Source of the DNA: Pinus tabuliformis | Taxonomy: Eukaryota > Streptophyta > Pinopsida > Pinales > Pinaceae | Direction of reading: 5' to 3' | Length of the DNA: 64,000 nt | Assembly (NCBI GenBank): GCA_031772625.1 | Contig: CM062814.1 | Span: forward strand, 824,980,757 to 825,044,756 | Notes under the pieces: generated by a model | The model's input: only the letters and a program-made list of their open reading frames with translations | The model's database searches: none | Told to the model about the DNA's origin: nothing | Shown here: piece by piece, positions 34,828 through 46,000 of the stretch | Position numbering within the stretch: the stretch's first letter is position 1 | Layout: each line of letters starts with the position of its first letter | Made by a program: the position numbers and the translations under genes

Positions 34828-35953
34828 TGTTGGAATTTCTAAGTGTGACACATTAGAAACCCTTCATGCACTTTACTGATTTATTCCTAACTACTTGTTC
34901 TATTAATTAACAAGTTATTTACCATGTAAATACTGGAAATAAATACAAGTACATGCTCAACACTTTACAGATCATCAACTGAAGGAAATAGAAAAAGCAC
35001 ACAAGTGACATCGTTGTTTTTGGACTAATGTCCCCAGAAAAACCCAATGCAAGAAAACTAATGCACCTATCTGAGGGTTTGATTTATTAAGAATTTTCAG
35101 AATACAATTTGGGTGCCAAATCTGGCTCACCCAACGAAGAAAAAACTCAGCATTAGCACCTCTCTACTTGGAAGCATATATTCTGGCTGAAACCCCGGAT
35201 AAACAATTCGGCAACTTCACAGCTCCAATCTACCCCACGAAACCCCAGCATCAACCTCTAGGGACTGCGTCAACCTCTCTCTGGCCCACCGTTAGCCCAG
35301 CTTCACTCTGGCTTGGCCCTCTTAAGGCACTGCGCAGCTCCTGGTTGGCTCTGTGTGAGCCATTGCTGGCTTTGCATGAACCCTTGGCTGCTTCTACATC
35401 TCTCTCTCCAGCTACTACACTGATCCTCCCGGTGCTATCTCTGCCTCTCTGCTTCTGTATTCACTGCCCCTCAGCTGCAACTCTGATCACTCTCTCAACC
35501 TTATCAGCAAACCCAGCCCCAGAAAGTCGAAATCTTGATCTCTTGGTGTGTTCTCCAAGTGACCCTCAAGCCTCCTCTTATACTTTTCTCTTTGACAAAT
35601 CAACGATCGAGATTAAGTCCCTAATCAACGGCTAAGATTAGATCTAGCTTGATCCATGCCTTTTGGACCATTCTAACACCGTTTTATATTAATTCACATT
35701 AATATTTTATTTTCCCTAAGTTTAGACTTAGGGACTCCATTAAAAATATTAATTATTTTAATATCTCCCAAACTGTTTAGAATCTGCCCAAAGGGTAACT
35801 TAGGGACTCCATTAAAAATATTAATTATTTTAATATCTCCCAAACTGTTTAGAATCTGCCCAAACCCTTTCTGGGTATTGGAGATTTCATGTGCCTTAGC
35901 CTCTCCACCAATTCTCGAGGCTAGAGCACATCCAATGCTACCCCAAATCAACA
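34828..35953 (-). repeat. 3' LTR of gag-only element 2
   Basis: This LTR is 1126 bp, longer than its partner (1035 bp) because of a direct duplication of about 73 bp at roughly 35724-35870 (CTTAGGGACTCCATTAAAAA twice). Ends are TGTTGGAATTTC and AAATCAACA on the plus strand. Confidence 0.88.
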
Positions 35954-36588
35954 CTCCCTCTTAGCAAGGACTGCGCTCTAGTGATACTCCTCACTGAGCA
36001 TCACTCTGATCATCCGGCATTGGTCCTTGTGTTGATGCTAGGCCTGCTGCCCAACATCCTCTACACTGTTGCATCCTGTACTTCTACCCATGGCCCTGCC
36101 ACTGCCATTGTTGCATTCGTACTGCAACTCCCTCTGCATCTACACTGCAACCCCTCTCATCATGCTACATTGTGCTGCCCATAGCACTACCACTGCTAAC
36201 TGCTGCACTGCAACCCAGTTACTGAGAAGTAAGTAACTGATCTCCCAACTCTGACATCTTCGTCAGGCTAAAAACACTCCTGATGCTGAAGCTCCCTCTG
36301 TCACTGACAAGTGCTCCCTCTCTGACCTCTGCGCTGCTGCAACAACTCCATGCATCTTGCACCGTTGCACACCTCTTTGTCCCATCCTGCACTGGTGCAA
36401 CACTCTCGTGCCTCACACTGTTGCAGCCTACTAGCCTCGCGTTGTCCTGGGAATCCTGCACTGTAGCTTCCTCTGTCGCTCCCCATCCGCATCCGTCTCT
36501 ACTGACATCGCCGGTACTGCTACTCCTCTTCGAGGCTCCCGTAGCAAGGTCTAATCCAAGAGGTTGGGTACCTCGAGGATCTTGCCCC

Positions 36589-37345
36589 TCATCGCCTGTA
36601 GTCCACCTGACTACAATGCGATGTCTCCCCACTTCTTCTGAAGTGGCACATGAGCACAATCATGGCACAATCATCGTCTGTCTCCACTTCCTTCTCCACC
36701 CTTGCTGGCGTTGCCTTGGTCTCGGAGGCCTCTCCCTTACTCTTCTTCCTTGGACAGTGGGTCGCATAATGACCTAGCTCCCCACAGTGGAAGCATTTGA
36801 CCATGGAGAGGTCCTTCTTTCATTTCTCCAGCTTTCCCTTAGATGTTAAGGCAAACATCTTCCTCCTCCTCCTTCTTGATTATGATCCCCTTGCCGCTGC
36901 TTCCTGCCTTGCTTAGCCTTCTGATCTCTTCTTGGCGAAGAGCAGCCCTCATTTTCTCCCAATCTGGAAGGGTCGTCGTACCCAGTATTCTTTGGACAAA
37001 CACCTCCCAATCTTCTGAGACTATGTTTAGGGTTGTTCTCACCATCCCTATGGAAGTCAGCTGATCTGGGATCTCCTTCAATCAACCGAGGAATGGATCA
37101 ATTTGCTCTCCCTTCTTCATCTAGTATGATCGCAGCTAATTTTCTAGTAGCATCTTCCTCTGCACGAAAGTGTGTTGATACAACTTGGTCAGGGCCTCCC
37201 ACATCTCCTGTGTTGTATTCTTCTCGGCAATATGTGGTACTATATGATCCTTGACCCCGTCAAAGATGATACTCTTAGCCCTCGCCATTGCATCCTCGTA
37301 CCTGTCGTTATCAGCCGGATCAACTGGGATAGCTATCGTCCTCAA
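36589..37345 (-). pseudogene. gag of gag-only Copia element 2
   Basis: Minus-strand stretches encode a UBN2-type Gag core (MARAKSIIFDGV, TTQEMWEALTKLYQ, then TTLNIVSEDWEVFVQRILG). These are followed by a clear CCHC zinc knuckle (CFHCGELGHYATHC, about 36750-36795) and a Lys/Glu-rich tail. The order and several motifs parallel the gag at 29781-30730. From the knuckle to the 3' LTR at 35953 no protease, integrase or reverse transcriptase motif appears. This is a fossil with several breaks. Confidence 0.83.
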
Positions 37346-37976
37346 GGCGAAGTGCTTGACACAATTCCTGTTTAGTACAGATAAGATTATGGCCTTCCAA
37401 ACTATGAAGTTTCAAGCTCCGTCCAGTCTGTCCTGGTCTCTTACTCCATGCAGTGCCATTTCGTTGCTCCTCTACTTCCCTCATGGAAGTTCTTGGTGTG
37501 ACTCCCTCTGAGCCTCAATTTCCCTCCTGGAAATCCTTCTGCCAATGTCGAGATGCCCCTCTCCAATCGTCTGTGCAACTACAACATTGATCCGGATTCC
37601 TTGGCTAGAAATCTGTCTCGGCAGCAACTCCCTCTACCTTGGCCTTGCCCTGTTAGGTATTTTTCTGACTACAATACCCCATCAGCTCCACTCAGCAACT
37701 TACCCACAGCCTCCTAAACCCCAGCAAACTGAAGGTTAGAGCTTATAGGCTTTGCACAATCTCGACACCTAGAAATCAGCCTCCTCAACCAACTGCATCA
37801 GCCCTCCTGGGCTCTACGTGAGCCTGCCTTTGCCTCCCTCAACCTCTGCGTTGCCTCTTCCTGGCTCAATCTTGGTGACGCAAGCACTGCATCACCCCTT
37901 CCTTGTTGCTACTCTATTGTTTTCTGCTGCTGATGTCCTTAGTTCTCTTGTGATCTGCAACCACCCTCTAATACCA

Positions 37977-39011
37977 TGTTGGAATTTCTAAATCTGACAC
38001 ATTAGAAACCCTTCACGCAGTTTACTAATTTATTCCTACCTACTTGTTCTGTTAATTAACAAGTTATTTACCATGTAAATACTGGAAATAAATACAAGTA
38101 CATGCTCAACACATTACAAATCATCAACTGAAGGAAATTGAAACAAGCACACAAGTGACACCGTTGTTTTTGGACTAATGTCCCCAGAAAATCCCAATGC
38201 GGGAAAACCGGTGCAACTATCTGAGGGCTTGATTTATTAAGCAGTTTCATAATACAATCTCGGTGCCAAATCCGGCTCACCCAACAGAGAAAAATCTCGG
38301 CAGTATGTCTCTACTCGGAAGCAGATATTCTGGCTGAAACCCCGGATAAACACTTCTGCAGCTCCACAGCTGCAATCTGCCCCACGAAACCCCAACGTCA
38401 ACCTCTAGGGACTGCTTCAGCCTCACTTTGGCCCAGCGTCACTCTGGCTTGGCCCTCTAAGGCACTGCGCAGCTCCTGGCTGCCTCTGCGTGAGCCCTGG
38501 CTGGCTCTGCATGAACCCTTGGTTGCTTCTACGTCCCTCTCTCCGGCCACTGCGCTGATCCTCTCGGTGCTATCTCTGCCTCTCTGCTTTTGTATTCACT
38601 ACCCTCAGCTGCAACTCTGATCACTCTCTCAACTTTCTCAACAAACCCAACGCCAGAAAGTTGAAATCTTGATCTCTTGGTGTGTTCTCCAAGTGACCCT
38701 CAAGCCTCCTCTTATACTTTTCTCGTTGACAAATCAATGGTCGAGATTAAGTCCCTAATCAACAGCTAAGATTAGATCTGGCTTGATCCATGCCTTTCGA
38801 ACCATTCTAACACAGTTTTATATTAATTCACATTAATATTTTATTTTCTCTAAGTTAGACTTAGGGACTCCATTAAAAATATTAATTATTTTAATATCTC
38901 CCAAACTGTTTGGAATCTACCCAAACCCTTTCTGGGTATTGGAGATCTCATGTGCCTTAGCCTCTCCAATTTTCGAGGCTAGAGCACATCCGATGCTACC
39001 CCAAATCAACA
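37977..39011 (-). repeat. 5' LTR of gag-only element 2
   Basis: 1035 bp with the same termini as the partner LTR. The inner edge at 37977 touches the primer binding site. Similarity to the other LTR is high along its length. Confidence 0.88.
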
Positions 39012-39016
39012 CCAAT

Positions 39017-41258
39017 CATGAAGAGTATGGGTTTGTGCACAACTTGGTCAAAGATTCAACGTGTCAATCCACATTGTATACAATTTGGATTCCAACGTCC
39101 AGATTCTTATTAGTGCGACACCATTAATCTCACAATTCAGACAAATCCAAACCCAACTAAAGTAAGGATGTACTTAAAAGTTGTAGTTCAAACAATGAAA
39201 AACCAAAGTGAAGATTTTGTAACCAACTCGACGACATCAAAACCTGAAGTAAGTCTAAATCTTTCCACACACATGATAAGGGAAAGACAAACTCCTTATC
39301 TACATCCGAATCACAAGAGCAGACATTCCAATTAGTTTGCGTATCTATATCTCTCAAAACAAAAGCAACAAATTTATGTTCAAAAGGACACTGAAATGCG
39401 CACAATTGAGCACAGTGATAACGATTCATCACAAGTTTCTAGTAATCAAAAGATTCCACAAAAGATTAAGATAGGATGGTCAGATCCTTTTGCCGTGCAA
39501 CAATTTTATATATCACTCCAAGGAAAATATTAACTTGTATCAATGAATATGACAGTTCTGAGACGAGAAGACATTCGAAATATAAAAAGAGATGAAGCCT
39601 TTTCATCAGCAAGCTTTGGGGATAGCTTTTTGAAGAGGAAGGCAATGTTATGAATAAAATATATTAAATATAAATAATGATGATAATTGTAATAATGATT
39701 TGTTAATTAGTAATTGGTGTTGAAGAGGCATGGGACATGACTTTCCATGAAGAGGCACCTGCCTAGTATATAAGCAGGTCCCTCATTCTCATTTGTATCA
39801 TCATTCTTACTCATGCATTTAATATATATTCTTGTATCTCAATGGAGATCTACATATTCCAAGCCTTCTGGAGTATTTTACGTGAAGAACAAACTTTGTT
39901 CGTTCCATCTTGACTGGTATTGCCTCAAACTTAGAAAACCACTTTTGAAGATTCTCTCCCATTGGCCTTGGAATTTCACACAACATGGCAGTGGATTGGA
40001 CTTTTGAGTTGGAATTATATATTATCTCTTGGAAACAAGAAATGAGTGTTCGGTTACCAATGAACATAACTTAACTGGCATGATGGGTCCCTAATATGTG
40101 CCCATCTATATCCACAGATCCATGCTCAAGCAAGGAAGGTGGGCTTGGAAGTGGTGCATTTTTTTGAGCTTTGGATAACTAGAACAGTGTGCCCTGCACC
40201 ATGAGTATAGTCCCCATAGATGAGTGCTTGCTGATGCATTCTTCTCATCCTAGAGCTTCTGGTAATCATTGCCCTGTGTTGGCCTCAGCATAGGGTAGGC
40301 CAAGCTTTTTGTGAACATCAAGCGAGGCGAAGTTGCTGGTTTGTACTCCAGGGCTCAAAAGTTCCCCAGTTTGATAAATTTTGACCATCCATCTAGCCAT
40401 TTCTGAGCTAGAGTGATGTGAAGAGTCCAAGAAGGAAGCTATGGATGAAAATCCATTGTGACTGATCCTAAACCTGCAAGTTATGGATGGAGGCATAGAA
40501 CCTTGAGGATAAAGAGCCCTCTCCCAATGTGGGCATGATTCCAGCAACTTCTTGATATGACATATTATTATGGTTAGCTGGCCTGTTATCTGCATTAATT
40601 TATGTTTTTATGCCTTGGGAGTTATGACAGTTAAAGATATATTATAGTGTTCCTCGTGAATTACGGGTTACTTATATATTGTGTTTTATTTTGCATTCTC
40701 TTTTCAATGGCTAGACTATGCATATGGTTATTTTCTGCTTTTGCATGTAAAATATGTGAATCGACATCTTCAAGCACTCATTTCAGCTGGAGTTTGATAG
40801 CACATCATTGTTACATTGAATTCTATTCAATGGCTAGGCTATGCATATGGTTATTTTCTGCTATTGCATGTAAAACTTGTGAATTGACGTCTTCAAGCAT
40901 GCATTTCAGCTGGAGGAGTTTGATAGCACATCACTGTTAGGTTGAATCAAATAGCATTAACAATTTCATTATTTCTGTTGGCACCTATTGGCACCATACT
41001 ACCATTTCTATGGTTCTAGTGCGTAGTTTATCAAGTCCTCTCAGAAATGTGAGCAAAGCACATGAAAGGGTTTGTTAGGCAGTGTTGACACAGTTTGGGA
41101 TGCCCACTCTTTGATGACATGCACAGAAGAGGTGCATTGTTGATGCCATGAAGTTTTCTTCTTGAGGAATTATGTTTTAACAATGATTTTTTTCTCTTGG
41201 GACATACATGTTAATCGACTTATAATGAATTTTCACTGTGCCTTTATTATTACCTCAG
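39017..41258. other. Right end of the giant intron
   Basis: A segment starting TGTTATGAATAAA near 39647 has a TATATAAGC box near 39770 and an LTR-like look, but no second terminus is fixed. A 91-codon minus-strand stretch at 39157-39432 has no recognisable domain. A 119-bp tandem duplication lies at 40706-40944. The last bases form the pyrimidine-rich acceptor of exon 3. Confidence 0.4.
40706..40944. repeat. Tandem duplication, about 119 bp, two copies
   Basis: Both copies start TTCAATGGCTAG and run through ATGCATATGGTTATTTTCTG to TTGATAGCACATCA. They differ by a handful of bases and a short insertion near the end. Confidence 0.88.
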
Positions 41259-41405
41259 GCTAACCATGTGTATAAATGTGAAAACAAACAGGGAGGAAGT
41301 TCTGGATCAGAGCCTCCAGCTAGTCCAGTGCTATCCACGGAGTCCATAGTTGAGGAACTGCAGTCACGGATGAAGAGACTTGAGCGATGGCACTTTCTTA
41401 ACACA
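41259..41405 (+). CDS. Host gene, third visible exon
   Basis: This 147-bp, phase-0 exon encodes 49 residues. It has a Ser/Pro/Gly-rich linker (GGSSGSEPPASPV) followed by an amphipathic, probably coiled helix (STESIVEELQSRMKRLERWHFLNT) just before the membrane segment in the next exon. Acceptor TACCTCAG and donor ACA|GTAAGT are both strong. It continues the frame of the exon ending at 7594. A linker, a helix and then a tail anchor suggest a cytosolic domain tethered to an organelle membrane. Confidence 0.75.
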
Positions 41406-41933
41406 GTAAGTAGGACAGACTGCTGTTTGGATGTCTTATCTAGTGGTAGTGCATTCTTGTTTGTGCATGTAAAGTGAAATCTTATCTTTATTTCATTTAA
41501 CCGAAAATGATTTCACATTTATGCTTTATTTTATTGAAATTTCTCCTTTGATAATTTTCTTGGGACAGAAGCCCACGGGGCTTGGATTGATGATGAATGG
41601 GTGCACTATAAAGGCACTGCGTGCGATAGGTCGTCAGTTCAAATCCCCTGTGGGTGCTTACCTACAAAAAAAATCTTGAGACAGAAATAAGTCCTTATTC
41701 TTTTAAATATCTAAATCTCAACTGTAGGGATTCTACTTGTAAGCTAGATGCCCTGTTAACTTGATCTTTGAAACTATATTGTTTGGTCTCGTCATTACTC
41801 CGATTTTTTTGAATAAAAAATTCTTGAACATAAATACAGTACAATATAAAGCTGTTTTCTGAGTCTCATTTGACATCGTTTGGTCCATTGTAAATTCAGA
41901 ATTCTAATTGCCCTATGTATATTTCTTGTGCAG
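41406..41933 (+). other. Host intron, 528 bp
   Basis: The intron starts GTAAGT and ends TTCTTGTGCAG. It carries a SINE at 41571-41673. Confidence 0.7.
41571..41673 (+). repeat. SINE with target duplication
   Basis: A 103-bp unit runs from GCCCACGGGG to an A8 tail. It is flanked by TCTTGGGACAGAA (41558-41570) and TCTTGAGACAGAA (41674-41686), a 13-bp duplication with one mismatch. A box B-like GTCAGTTCAAATCC near 41634-41647 points to a tRNA ancestor. Box A is less clear. Confidence 0.68.
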
Positions 41934-42005
41934 ATATTATGGACATTTCTTACTTCTGCTTTAGTTGGATATGCAATGTATCAACGGAAACGAAGATTGC
42001 ACTGA
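41934..42005 (+). CDS. Host gene, last exon (tail anchor and stop)
   Basis: This 72-bp exon encodes the final 23 residues, ILWTFLTSALVGYAMYQRKRRLH, and a TGA stop. About 16 hydrophobic residues form one membrane helix and are followed by a basic tail QRKRRLH. This is the form of a tail-anchored protein inserted after translation. Short helices with a strongly basic tail are often found on mitochondrial, plastid or peroxisomal outer membranes, but the sequence alone does not decide the organelle. The family is unknown to me. Confidence 0.75.
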   Translation: MLWTFLTSALVGYAMYQRKRRLH

Positions 42006-43690
42006 TCTTCAATATATTTTAATATTTTTGATATGGAAAGGTTTTTATGATGGGTGATGATGTATCAACCCAAAAGCTTAACAACCATTATTTTTAGTCT
42101 CATTCAGATTTTGATTACAAAATCAGGTTCTTGGCCTTGGCCCCTCACCAAGTTCATACAGATGACCCTGGTACATCCCAAAAATGGAAACTTTCTCGCC
42201 AGTGTGCTTTCCAAAAGTAAAAGTGGATTCCACGAGTAAACCCCATATTAATCAATTTGCATGTTTATTTAAATATCTACCTATGATGTACTTTCGTTCC
42301 TGTATATAATATTCTGAAACAGGCAAAAATAATTTCATCCGCTTGCTATTGTACATTGTACATTGTACATTGTACTTGTGGTTCAATACCGTCACAATCT
42401 CTGCAGTTGTAGATTCTGATAGTTGTCAATATATACAAATGCTGGAAATGCAAGACAAATATCTTATATCAAGAGATGATTTGGTTAATGAAAATTAAGA
42501 ATATTATACCCCATAATTTTGCCCTTGAGATTATATATCTGTTCCTAATCTTTCAGTTGCCTAACAAGCTGCTTAAACATAATTTGCTAATTTTGGTCAG
42601 ATTCAGATCATGTTACTTTTTACGACAATCTGTCCACCTCCTATGCTGCTTTGGTGGGACAATTTTGGATTTGCTTGAATCTTGTTGAAGTTATCCTTTG
42701 AAATTTGGATATTGATTTGTCCAATGACTCGATGAGTAAATTTTGAAATAAACTTTTTCGATTTTCATTGCAAGAGCAGAAGCAGTCACTTAGTTGCCCT
42801 TTTGCAAGAGCACATGCAGTCTCTTAGTTGCCTCATCTTGGGATCATTGTCTCTTGGATTCTTTAACTTGTCACAAGAGAGAAATTTAGTGACACTAGAA
42901 TTTTCTTCACATACCTCAAATAAAAACATTCATATCAATAATGAAAGTTCAACATAGATCCTTCTCAACTTATCAAGTAACATCATGTCCTCGGATGTGA
43001 GCTATTAGTATGTGTAGTAATTGATCTTCATTAATATACGATGTTGTAAATGTTGAGATTCACAAATGAAAGCAAGGAATTGAATGGAACCAAAACAAAC
43101 CTATATGCCCAAGTAAAAGTGCATTAACTCCATCAAAATTGCACTAGAGAGAGAAAAATATGCCCAAGTACAAGTGTGTTACAACTTACAACAGGTATCC
43201 ACAAGTACACAAATAAATGCCAAACATGAGAATGCCAAAGATATACTGTCTTTAGGCATAAAACACTTCATAAGATAGATCAAAAAAATCATAAGATGAA
43301 ATGATACAAAGGCAAGCCTGAGTTTGGTATCTATACACATCATCACTGAGGTGTTCATTTGTGAAAGGAGGCATCCCTTCAAAAATGGTGATTGGCACAA
43401 AAGACAAGGGCACACACCCAAAGAATGTTATTGAACCATGACACTCCATAAAACCATCAAGATCATCAACGTTCAACATTAAGCTCCAGAGCGATTTATC
43501 TGGAAGATGCTATGGTTTGGTCAGGAGTCCAGGACATTAGAACATTGAGTAATAGCCTGTGGTAGAAAAGATTCCTATCGATGGTGCCCAAATGGGCCAG
43601 CAAGAAACTTAATTGCATTAGATTCGTTCTGAAAACAGCAAGTGCTCTGAGAAAGGGCCTAAACTGGAGGATATTCCTCCTGATAGCATC
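42006..43690. other. 3' UTR and downstream DNA, no further gene seen
   Basis: The 3' UTR begins at 42006. A TTGTACA-type microsatellite lies at 42351-42377, and an AATAAA occurs near 42747; neither is proven as the cleavage site. A minus-strand open stretch at 43252-43479 (75 codons) has no domain I recognise. Confidence 0.4.
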
Positions 43691-43699
43691 CAGTTGGAT

Positions 43700-43900
43700 T
43701 AGCAAAAACTCCACTACATCGATGAAAGGAGATAGCTGCTTAAGAAACTCTTATTACATCAGTGAAAGGAGATAGCTGCTTAAGAAACTCTTGTTACATC
43801 AGTGAAAGGAGATAGCTGCTTAAGAAACTCTCTTACATCAATGAAAGGAGATAGCTTCTTAAGAAACTCTCTTACATCAGTGAAAGGAGATAGCTGCTTA
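43700..43900. repeat. 44-bp tandem repeat, five copies
   Basis: Units of about 42-44 bp built on GAAAGGAGATAGCTGCTTAAG and ending CTCT(T)TTACATCA repeat five times without spacers. The array stops next to the LTR starting at 43907. Confidence 0.9.
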
Positions 43901-43906
43901 TGTATA

Positions 43907-46000
43907 TGTAAAGACCCCTGCCAAACTGCCCTGCTAATTTTTGTTATTTACTTTGCTTGCTGGTTTGTTTGAGGCGGTCACATTAAGAACTTTAGGAGAG
44001 TACTGTTTATTCAAAAAAATTATAATGCATGCGAGACACAATTGCAAACAATTCCAACATTAATATTTCAAGTGGCAAGAGACACGTGATGAATAAGATA
44101 AAGCAGATCTGATTTATTCAACTATAGAAAACCAATTACATGCCTGGAACAGCGCTTGAATGCACAGGATTAAACACGTGAAGCTGTCAGCACAATATGG
44201 CTACTGACTGCTGTCCACAAAGGCTATCTCGAAACCATGTACCTAGGTCAAACTTATCTTCCTTCGAGCTGTAGTTTGCTGATTGAAAGAGAGAGAAAAA
44301 GCAGATCTGCTCTTGCATATAATTCTTCCTACTGTTCTGCTACGACTTGGTTCTTTAACTTCCAGCTTCCTGCTTTCTCATCTCACGGAACCACCGATGC
44401 ACACGTAGGATTTGGAAGTCACCAGCTACCCAATGAGCACAATGCCAAGCTCACGTACTCGTAAAAACGATCCGTGCGTCCCTTAGGTGGTAGCTGATAA
44501 TTATTAGAATGCCGATTAACTCCTGCATGGAAGTTCACCCCCATCCTGATAGCTACTCCGCGTATATTGCATGCTATGCGCTGGAGCTGACCACGTTCCT
44601 CTTTAAATTCGATCTGAGCACCATACAGTTACGTCTTGTATCTCCGCTATGCCCCTCCCATATGATCACGACTCTCCTTGTGTATTCGTGCAGTTGTAGA
44701 CAGATGCACGTGTTACTACCTAGAGTTCTTGGACCCCACAGTGTTTCCCTGCACAACAGCCTCCACAATCACCCATCCTGCTTGCCCAGGTACTCGGGCA
44801 TGCCTTAATAGTGGCACAGTGCAGTCAACTTCCTCCTCAATAGTGATCTGGTCCCTTGGGTTTCCTCACGGGCACGTTGAACAATGTGAATTGCCTGATA
44901 TGTGTGCTGGCAATCCGGGCTAGTCGACCCGCATTCCTGGTGCCACCCACTTCCACGACAACATCCGAGCTCCTGGTTATATCTCGCACAGTCACCCGCG
45001 GCTACACTCTGCAAGAGGATCCCACCGATCCTGTGCTCCCAATTTGTCACGAGAACAGCACAAATCTTCACCCCCAGAAGTAAGTAAATTGGCGGAGGAC
45101 GTAAGGTTGGTCTCACAACACGAGAACTACATGCAATGCTCCCACGATCCACTAGTTATTAGTCCAGGCCCTCGTGAGGGCGAATGCGAAACTTTTTATA
45201 AGAAATTTGATTCCCACCCTCTCTGATTAGGCTGATCTTTTCCACGGTGAACACAAATGAAAGACCTAAATGATCCTTCCCCAATATAGCTAGGATGGAT
45301 GATCGGCCACCGAAACTAGTTTGTTCTCCCAAGGATTCTCGTCCGAGGAAGAGATGAGATTCAACGCTCTCCAATCCAATCTCATTAAAAGACCAATGCA
45401 CAAAATGACGAGAGGAAAGTCAATTTTTCCTCTTTTAATTCCCTTTTTCCAATTTCCCACTTTTTCTCCAATTTGAAATTTTTTTTCTTTCTTTTAATTT
45501 TTATTTGATTTTCTAATGTTTTCTCCATCCACTTATATTAGTGTGACTTTATAAAGTCTTAATGGCCCATGACATTTTATTGGAGTTGTCTTTAGTGCGA
45601 CTTTGACATTTTATTGGAGTTGTCTTTAGTGCGATTTTTTGGACTTTCCGATGCCGGAATCCGGCGGAAAATTTTGAGGTTAAATCTTGATTTGTGTTAT
45701 TTACACTGGTTTTTTAATCGCATATTTGGATTTAGCACCCTAAAAAACCCCTAGGACGCTTTGATTATGCAGGGATTACCCATCAAGCTTGTGATTTCAA
45801 AAAATTGTTGTGGAATTTTAGAGAAATTTGATCGGAAAAACCTACCAGAAAAGCTTTCAAAAAGTCGCACTAAAGACAACTCCCATTTTATTTGCTAGTT
45901 GACCCCTTTTATTAATGTTTTCCTTACGACTCTAGCCCACGGAAGCCCAGAATGAACTAGTGAGTCACTCCTCCACTAATCATTTGAGAGGAACATTATA
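43907..46000 (-). repeat. LTR of the truncated Gypsy element
   Basis: The left edge TGTAAAGACCCC is a typical inverted Gypsy LTR end. The right edge is set by a polypurine tract (GTCCTCCTTTC on the plus strand, from 46001) and is accurate only to several bases. A MITE sits inside at 45582-45883. Confidence 0.6.
45582..45883. mobile_element. MITE with 9-bp target duplication (Mutator-like)
   Basis: Terminal inverted repeats GGAGTTGTCTTTAGTGCGA start the element and, inverted, end it at 45883. The flanking 9-mer CATTTTATT is at 45573-45581 and 45884-45892. The left end with its 9-mer is repeated once more (45607-45634), so the inner start may be 45616. Length is 268-302 bp with no coding capacity. 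A 9-bp duplication is characteristic of Mutator-like elements. Confidence 0.8.

Larger units (their letters stand above)
34828..39011 (-). mobile_element. Gag-only (non-autonomous) Copia element no. 2
   Basis: A 4.2 kb reverse-strand element has two LTRs (34828-35953 and 37977-39011) and a perfect 5-bp target duplication CCAAT (34823-34827 and 39012-39016). The primer site reads TGGTATTAGAGG on the minus strand next to 37977. The polypurine tract GCTAAGAGGGAG lies next to 35953. The 2.0 kb internal region has gag and no pol. It belongs to the same broad gag-only group as 26296-33660, with similar LTR motifs. It looks structurally whole for a non-autonomous element, but gag is broken in several places. 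Confidence 0.87.
7595..41258 (+). other. Giant host intron (33,664 bp) filled with transposons
   Basis: The intron starts with GTAAGA and ends with a pyrimidine-rich tract and TACCTCAG. It contains, in order, a hairpin-rich repeat, a Copia 3' end, an LTR-like repeat, a bounded Gypsy element, Copia scraps, an AT-rich array, a Penelope-like fragment, two gag-only Copia elements, two nested inserts and LTR scraps. Most elements lie antisense to the host gene; the gag-only element at 26296-33660 is sense. Spliceosomal introns above 20 kb inflated by LTR elements are typical of conifers. Splicing over this distance is inferred from the exon sequences and has not been observed. Confidence 0.7.

Noticed and set aside
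35168-36777. Long plus-strand open frames (155 and 164 codons)
   Set aside because: They lie antisense to the LTR and gag of gag-only element 2 and have no domain of their own.
39647-40080. Complete solo LTR starting TGTTATGAATAAA
   Set aside because: A TATA box is present, but no matching terminus or 5-bp duplication could be fixed, so it is mentioned only within the intron entry.
43252-43479. Small minus-strand gene of 75 codons
   Set aside because: No recognisable domain, no splice or start context, and length within chance expectation.
43700-43900. Possible CRISPR array
   Set aside because: Units are contiguous with no unique spacers, and the sequence is a plant nuclear genome.
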